Below are positions 58,756 to 64,000 of a DNA stretch of 64,000 nt, piece after piece. Where the stretch lies: assembly GCF_004379255.2 (NCBI RefSeq), contig NC_056035.1:20171902-20235901 (forward strand), read 5' to 3'. The notes under the pieces were generated by a model. That model saw only the letters and a program-made list of their open reading frames with translations, had not been told where the DNA came from and ran no database searches. Position 1 is the first letter of the stretch; every line of letters begins with the position of its first letter. The translations under genes were made by a program, and so were the position numbers. Source of the stretch: Salvia splendens (lineage: Eukaryota; Streptophyta; Magnoliopsida; Lamiales; Lamiaceae).

Positions 58756-59103
58756 CAGTTCGTTTCAGACGAAGTGCTTGTTAAAGCTGAATTGTGGTCT
58801 TGTATCCTCTTTAGAAGCTTTGACTCACAATCGTTGGCTTGTTGCAGCTCGTTTCAGACGAACTGCTTGTTTAAGCTGAATTGTGGTCTTGTATCCTCTT
58901 TAGAAGCTTTGACTCACAATCGTTGGCTTGTTGCAGCTCGTTTCAGACGAACTGCTTGTTTAAGCTGAATTGTGGTCTTGTATCCTCTTTAGAAGCTTTG
59001 ACTCACAATCGTTGGCTTGTTGCAGCTCGTTTCAGACGAACTGCTTGTTTAAGCTGAATTGTGGTCTTGTATCCTCTTTAGAAGCTTTGACTTACAATCG
59101 TTT
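58756..59103. repeat. Tandem array of an 89-bp unit
   Basis: About four copies of a unit starting GCTCGTTTCAGACGAACTGC (full copies at 58847, 58936 and 59025, exactly 89 bases apart; an earlier variant at 58758). The copies are nearly identical. Confidence 0.95.
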
Positions 59104-59294
59104 AGCTTGTATATGTTCTAAGAAGGGGATCAGCCTTCGAAGAACAAGATACCTCAGTAACATTTGTAAGAGACGACACGCACATAGACAGACAAAACGC
59201 ACAGATAAAACGCACAGAGACAAACAAAGACCAAGCAAACCAAAGAAAGCACATTGACCGAACAGAACTCAAGACTGACTGACCGGACTGTCTC

Positions 59295-59690
59295 TTACAA
59301 ATGAAACTTTTTGAGGTTGGAAACGTACCATGTTCGGGGTACTTGTGCTCCTGACACATGAGTCAATTTGTAAGACCCTTTGCCGAGGACTTCTGACACC
59401 CGATATGGACCTTCCCATGTGGGTTCGAGTTCGCCCAGCTTTTCTGCTCGGCTTGCTTCGTTGTTTCTCAAGACGAGATCTCCCACTTGAAATTGCAGCT
59501 TCTTCACCCTTTGGTTGTAATACCGGGCTACTTGCTCCTTGTACTTGGCTGCTTTTATGCAGGCCAATTCTCTTCTTTCTTCGGCAAGATCTAGTTCGGC
59601 TCTCAGTCCGTCACCATTCATTTCTGAGGAGAAATTGAGTTCGGGGACTGGGTATGCCGATCTAAACCGGAATCACGGCTTCAATGCCGT
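59295..59690 (-). pseudogene. Integrase C-terminal remnant of pol
   Basis: A minus-strand ORF from 59621 reads LDLAEERRELACIKAAKYKE, then QFQVGDLVLRNNEA and the chromo-like end LGELEPTWEGPYRVSEVLGK...TWYVSNLKKFHL, which is the normal end of Tat pol. Sequence to about 59690 still matches positions 1-205 of the other element; beyond this, integrase, RNase H, RT and protease are missing. Confidence 0.9.
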
Positions 59691-59850
59691 ACACCATTGA
59701 GTTCGGCTCCGGTGTGACTTCGGTCATTTCGCCTGCCTCTGACTCCGGCTGCTGTGATTGCTATGCTTGATGGTGCCGAACTGATTGCTCGACACTTTTA
59801 AGCGCAATCTGCGAACACACTTGCTCTTTTTCGATCACCTCGGATGACCG

Positions 59851-60927
59851 CTATCCCTCCTTTGGTGGGGAAGGTGTTCGGCGAGGAAGCCTCTGATCGC
59901 TATGATCGGGCTTCTTTTCGTCTCCTCTAGATGAGCTGTCTAAAGACCGTTTTCGACGGTCTGCCTCATCGGCTCGGGAGAACTGGTCCGCAATGTCCCA
60001 CATCTCTTGAGCTGTTTGCGGACTGCATTCCACGAGCTTTCTGTAGAGAGCTCCGGGCAGGATTCCATTTTGGAATGCCGAAATGACAAGTAGATCATTG
60101 AGATTATCTACTTGTAGGCATTCCTTATGGAATCTCGTCAGGAAGTCGCTGATCTTTTCGTCGCGACCTTGACGTATAGAAAGCAGCTGAGCCGAAGTAT
60201 TCCGGGCTTCCGCTTTCTGAAAGAACCTCCTGTGGAAAGCATCCATCAGATCTCGGTAGGATCTAATGCTGCCTTGAGGAAGGCTGTCGAACCACCTTCT
60301 GGCGTTCCCGATGAGCAGCTCGGGGAACAGCTTGCACATATGGACCTCATTGAGACCCTGGTTCGCCATATTATACTGATAGCGTCCCAGGAAGTCATGA
60401 GGATTCACCAACCCGTCATAAGTCATCGACGGAGTTCGGTAGTTCTGTGGAAGGGGAGTTCGGGTGATATCGTCCGAGAACGGAGTCTTCAGTGCTCCGT
60501 ACATGGCGAACCCGACATCTCTTCGGTATGGAGGAGATCGAGGTCTCCTGTGATTCCGGTACCGAGGAGGAACAGGAACATGTCGGGGTTGAGGATTCTT
60601 CTTCCTGGAAGACACGGTACTACTGCGGTAGTGACTTTCATGTCTGGACGAGGAAGGAGAATCTACCGTTTTCGTCTTCGGCTGTTGGCTCTTTTGCAGG
60701 AAGGCTAAGAACTCATCCTGCTTCTCAGCCAAGAACAGCTTGACAGCCTCATTCAAATCAGGCTGCTGGGAAGACTCGGTGGGACGATTTTTGGAGCGGC
60801 TTGTTCCTTCGCCATGAGAACTGGTGGTGGATTTATCCCTAGGCTGTTTTCCAGACCTGTGGGATGGATTGGCTTCCTCCTGGTTCTCACGGGCGGGAAT
60901 ACGGGTACTCTGCGATCTGGTATGCAT
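59851..60927 (-). pseudogene. gag: Truncated gag of element 2
   Basis: 358 residues against 514 in the copy at 1993-3537, and almost identical over the shared part. It keeps the basic N terminus and the capsid domain (DPHDFLGRYQ is present as NPHDFLGRYQ; GNARRWFDSLP) but loses the C-terminal Cys/His motif: the frame ends RRTPSPPKEG and stops. About 160 bases of unassigned sequence join it to the integrase remnant. It could still make a capsid-like protein lacking the nucleic-acid-binding tail. Confidence 0.85.
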
Positions 60928-60995
60928 TTTTTGGGTGGAAAAAATGGATCAAAAATTCGCTTTATCACAAATTTTGTTCTCTGTTTCCCACAGAC

Positions 60996-61002
60996 GGCGC
61001 CA
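60996..61002 (-). other. Primer binding site core of element 2
   Basis: The minus strand reads TGGCGCCGTCTGTGGGAA one base inside the 5' LTR, identical to element 1 and partly complementary to plant tRNA-Asp. Confidence 0.8.
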
Positions 61003-61003
61003 G

Positions 61004-61763
61004 TGATGAATCCGCGAATTTCTGATGTTAGTAAAAGCTGGTAGAGAATGAAAACTACAACACACAGAATTTACGTGGTTCGATTTACTGAAGTAAATCT
61101 ACGTCCACGGGAAGAAAAGAGGGCAGAGTTGTATTGCTTGATCTGTTTTCTACAGCTTACAAATACAAACTTGCTATATGGTGTTTTATCTCTAGAGAGC
61201 TTAACATTTTTCTACCAGATCTAAGTTCTATTTATACATTGAACTAAGATCGTGGCTTGCATCACCACTAATGATGGTTGTGGATGTCGTGGAGGTCATG
61301 GAGGTCCTGCATGTAGCGTAGGTCATGGCCTACGATCGTGGCCTGAGCTGACACCACGTGGTAATGGGTGTGTTGGAAGTTGTGGAAATCCTGTATGGGT
61401 CCACTAACTCCTTGTTCGGTCGAATACTGAGACCGAACTGCTTTGGTTGCCGATCTGAGAGTAGAGCTTGATGCCGACCTGAGAGCAGAGCTTGATGTTC
61501 GGTCGAATACTGAGACCGAACTGCTTTGGTTGCCGGTCTGAGAGTAGAGCTTGATGTTCGGTCGAATACTGAGACCGAACTGCTTTGGTTGCCGGTCTGA
61601 GAGTAGAGCTTGATGCCGTCCTGAGAGCAGAGCTTGATTGGTTGGCTTTTACCGAGCTGTAGGCTGAGGCCGAACTCTTTGGTAACGCCGAACTCATACT
61701 CTTCCTTGGGCTTTGGGCCGAACTCATACTCTTCCTTGGGCTTGTTTAGTACGCACCCCATCA
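61004..61763 (-). repeat. 5' LTR of element 2 (760 bp)
   Basis: Appears identical to the LTR at 54245-55004, including the three internal repeat copies (61413, 61496, 61555). A CAAAC target duplication follows immediately. Confidence 0.95.
61228..61236 (-). promoter_or_regulatory. TATA box in 5' LTR of element 2
   Basis: TATAAATAG on the minus strand inside the LTR, oriented towards gag. It is the likely promoter of the genomic RNA. Confidence 0.5.
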
Positions 61764-62463
61764 CAAACCAAGACGAATGAAATCATCGTCTGTATCACAA
61801 ACGACCATATGCTGGCGGACTCCCAATATCCAAGAATCATCTTCGGCCTGCCCATGCACCACACTCATTCCAACCAATCATCATCTTCGGATACATTGCT
61901 CTTCCATTCTTACTCACTCTATCTTATTATTATTAAGATTTTAAATTTCAAAATTAAAAAATAAAAAAATCTTATATATTTCCCTCAAAATGATTATATT
62001 TTTTGAAATATCAAGTTTTATTGTGAATTGATTTTGTAAAACAAATAAATGTCCTCCCAAACATCTAATTTGAGTGATAATAGTAAATAGAATATATCGA
62101 TAAAACAATAATTAAATATTCAGATGATGAAGACCATCAAATTCAAAAGTAAAGTAATCCATCCATAAAATTAAAATATAGATTAAATTATAGTAGTATT
62201 ATTTTGTTATGTTCGTAAACGGTTTGCTATTATTTGACCACACAAATATAGTCAACCTTGTTCGCATTTATCAAAGGTTATCCTATACCAATAAGAAAGC
62301 ATAGGAAGTGGCTACACATACTATTCACCAATAAATATTGATCATATTTTTTATATATTCTCTCCATTTTTTCCTCAAATTTTTATCTATATTTTATAAT
62401 TTTAAGATTTCTATCTTGATTAATTATTAATTTATAATAAAACAATAATAATAATAATTACTA

Positions 62464-62684
62464 CTCCCTTCGTCCATAATTAATTGACACCAATTTCTTT
62501 TTTCGTTCGTCCAGAATTAATTGACATCCTTACTTTTCTACTTTTAGTAATGAACCCCATATTTTATTATAAAATTAATATATAAAAGTACAACCCACAT
62601 TTCACTAATTTTTTAACCCATTTTTCACTTTATTTCTTAAAACATGTCAAGTCAAAGGGTTCAATTAATCGTGGACGGAGGGAG
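62464..62684. mobile_element. Stowaway-like MITE
   Basis: A 221-bp TA-flanked element with ends CTCCCTTCGTCCATAATTAA / TTAATCGTGGACGGAGGGAG, a near-perfect inverted repeat. Confidence 0.8.
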
Positions 62685-62748
62685 TACTATTAAAAATTGT
62701 ACTTCATAATTTAAAATAATTATATTATAATTACTTAATAACTTTTTA

Positions 62749-63026
62749 CTCATCCGTCCCATAAAAATATAGACACTTTCTTTTTCCATCCGTCCCAAAA
62801 AATAGCTCATTTCCACTTATAGAAAGTTCTTCCCATCTCATTACCCATATATATCAATTTGTTTACAACTTATACACTAGAATCTGCCATTAAATACTAA
62901 TAATGTGAGTACAACTATCCACTAACACTATTTTAACAACTCTTCTCATCATTTCTCTTACTTTACCAATTATACATTAAATCATGTGACGTCCCAAATA
63001 CCTTTATTTATATAGGACGAATGGAA
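62749..63026. mobile_element. Degenerate Stowaway-like MITE
   Basis: Left end CTCATCCGTCCCATAAAAAT after TA; right end near TATATAGGACGAATGGAA. The boundaries are approximate. Confidence 0.55.
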
Positions 63027-63397
63027 TATTTAATAGTATAATAATTAGATATTATTATAACTATAATTATAGTATGATATATAATTTTAAATTATGTTAC
63101 AAAATGAAATTATTTATTCTATTAAATACTTAAATATGTAAAAATTCTAAAATTGGAAAAATAAATATCTAGACAGTAGAATAAACTAGAAATCATGTCC
63201 TAGAAAATTACTACTCTCTCAATTCTGTAGTAGTAGAGTCATTTTGTTATTTTGATACGCTCCATATTAATGGAGTCATTTTCCATTTTTAGTAAAATGC
63301 TTAACACATTTTTTCTCTTTTACTGTACTCCCTCTTACTTTATTTTCTCTTTATCTATCTACCCTTTTCATTTCCTACTTTATTCCTCATTTACTTA

Positions 63398-64000
63398 GAG
63401 CATCCACAATAGGCAGGACTAACCGATAGCCTAGCACTAGGACTAACCAAAAACACCTCATGTCACATCATCAGGACTAACCACAACCCAGTAACAGCCT
63501 AGCATTAAGACTAGCCGACGCCCTACCCAATAAAACAAATTCTGCAAATTCATAAATACGAAATTAAAAAATCGACACGAATACGGACGGAGAAAGCGCA
63601 ATAATAATTCCTTTAAATAAAAAAATTAGCATAGTACAATTCAACCAAAAAAAACAATGATTCAAACAAATTACATTATAGATATCAATGTGCACTCCTC
63701 CGCGCTCATAACTCTTCAATTATATCTTGCTAGAGTCGAATATGGGCTTCTTGTTGTTGAAGATGGGCAGATGCTTGGACCCTTTCGGCATCCCCTGAGG
63801 TATCCCCAATTCGTACATTGGCGGTGGCCACGTCGTGGCTTGGACCGACAGCATCTTCATTGGCCCAATCAGTCAGTTCTGGACCTTCATTTTCGACGAT
63901 CATGTTGTGCATGATAATACATGCGTGCATGACATCAGCAATGCAGTCGTCATACCACAACTGTGTTGGACCCTTCACTGCCGTCCATCGAGTCTGGAGC
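63398..64000 (-). mobile_element. PIF/Harbinger transposon, cut by the window edge
   Basis: The left end GAGCATCCACAATAGGC follows TTA (63395-63397). On the minus strand the region encodes the transposase C terminus (63730-63978 and on to the edge): CIADVMHACIIMHNMIVENE and QQQEAHIRL, closely similar to the protein at 27127-27762. A TAG follows QEAHIRL about nine codons before the expected end, so it may also be inactive. Confidence 0.8.

Larger units (their letters stand above)
54245..61763 (-). mobile_element. Complete non-autonomous Tat-type LTR retrotransposon with antisense gene
   Basis: 7519 bp. The LTRs at both ends (54245-55004 and 61004-61763, each 760 bp) show no difference by eye. 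A perfect CAAAC duplication flanks it (54240-54244 and 61764-61768). In its own (minus) orientation: 5' LTR, primer binding site, truncated gag, the last ~110-130 codons of integrase, two tandem-repeat arrays, an antisense gene region, polypurine tract, 3' LTR. Protease, RT, RNase H and most of integrase are absent, so proteins must come from related elements. Identical LTRs and intact duplication indicate recent movement. Confidence 0.95.
61769..63397. other. AT-rich spacer with MITEs
   Basis: No gene seen apart from a possible coding relic in the first 100 bases. Two Stowaway-like MITEs are listed separately. A degenerate half-copy is near 63215-63395. Confidence 0.5.

Noticed and set aside
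60127..60708. 193-codon plus-strand ORF over gag
   Set aside because: It is the mirror of the gag frame, with similar shadows over the other gag copy; no domain of its own.

Overview
The window is plant nuclear DNA. It has spliced genes with AT-rich introns, a plastid starch enzyme gene, plant-only families (GRF, AGC-VIII kinase, pentatricopeptide proteins) and many plant transposons. A eudicot, probably an asterid, fits the protein variants and the many short elements ending in CTCCCTCCGTCC, but the species cannot be named from sequence alone.

Layout. 1-4283: partial minus-strand Ty3/gypsy element of Tat type (LTR, full-length gag, then RNase H and integrase with protease and reverse transcriptase missing). 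4.3-9.3 kb: intergenic DNA with short DNA transposons and a fragment of the SF1 splicing factor gene. 9.3-11.2 kb: dead PIF/Harbinger transposon. 11.56-12.58 kb: GRF transcription factor gene (+) with a miR396 site. 13.17-24.81 kb: 22-exon starch branching enzyme II gene (-), tail to tail with GRF, carrying two in-frame stop codons. 25.6-30.1 kb: DNA transposons and repeats. 30.0-34.4 kb: a broken unidentified gene, a PPR pseudogene and an intact P-class PPR gene (all -). 35-38 kb: repeats, including a MITE that is a deletion derivative of the Harbinger copy at 52.1 kb. 38.99-43.68 kb: ERDJ2/SEC63 (+). 45.09-48.23 kb: KIPK-like AGC kinase (-). 49.8-53.9 kb: a SINE, then two Harbinger elements abutting at one shared TTA. 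54.24-61.77 kb: a complete, apparently young LTR retrotransposon. 61.8-64 kb: MITEs and the edge of another Harbinger element.

The most unusual object is the 7.5-kb retrotransposon at 54245-61763. Its two 760-bp LTRs look identical and a perfect 5-bp target duplication (CAAAC) flanks it, so it inserted recently. Yet gag is cut short and nearly all of pol is missing. In their place, antisense to gag, is a well-preserved intron-containing gene whose exons join in frame, with a second open reading frame behind it. This looks like a non-autonomous element moved in trans while carrying an antisense gene related to the 'putative gypsy type transposon' domain family.

The host genes have unrelated housekeeping and developmental roles: starch synthesis in plastids (SBE2), organelle RNA processing (PPR), ER protein import (ERDJ2), growth control (GRF) and kinase signalling (KIPK). 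There is no operon-like organisation. Exon boundaries were inferred by eye from splice sites, reading phase and family knowledge.
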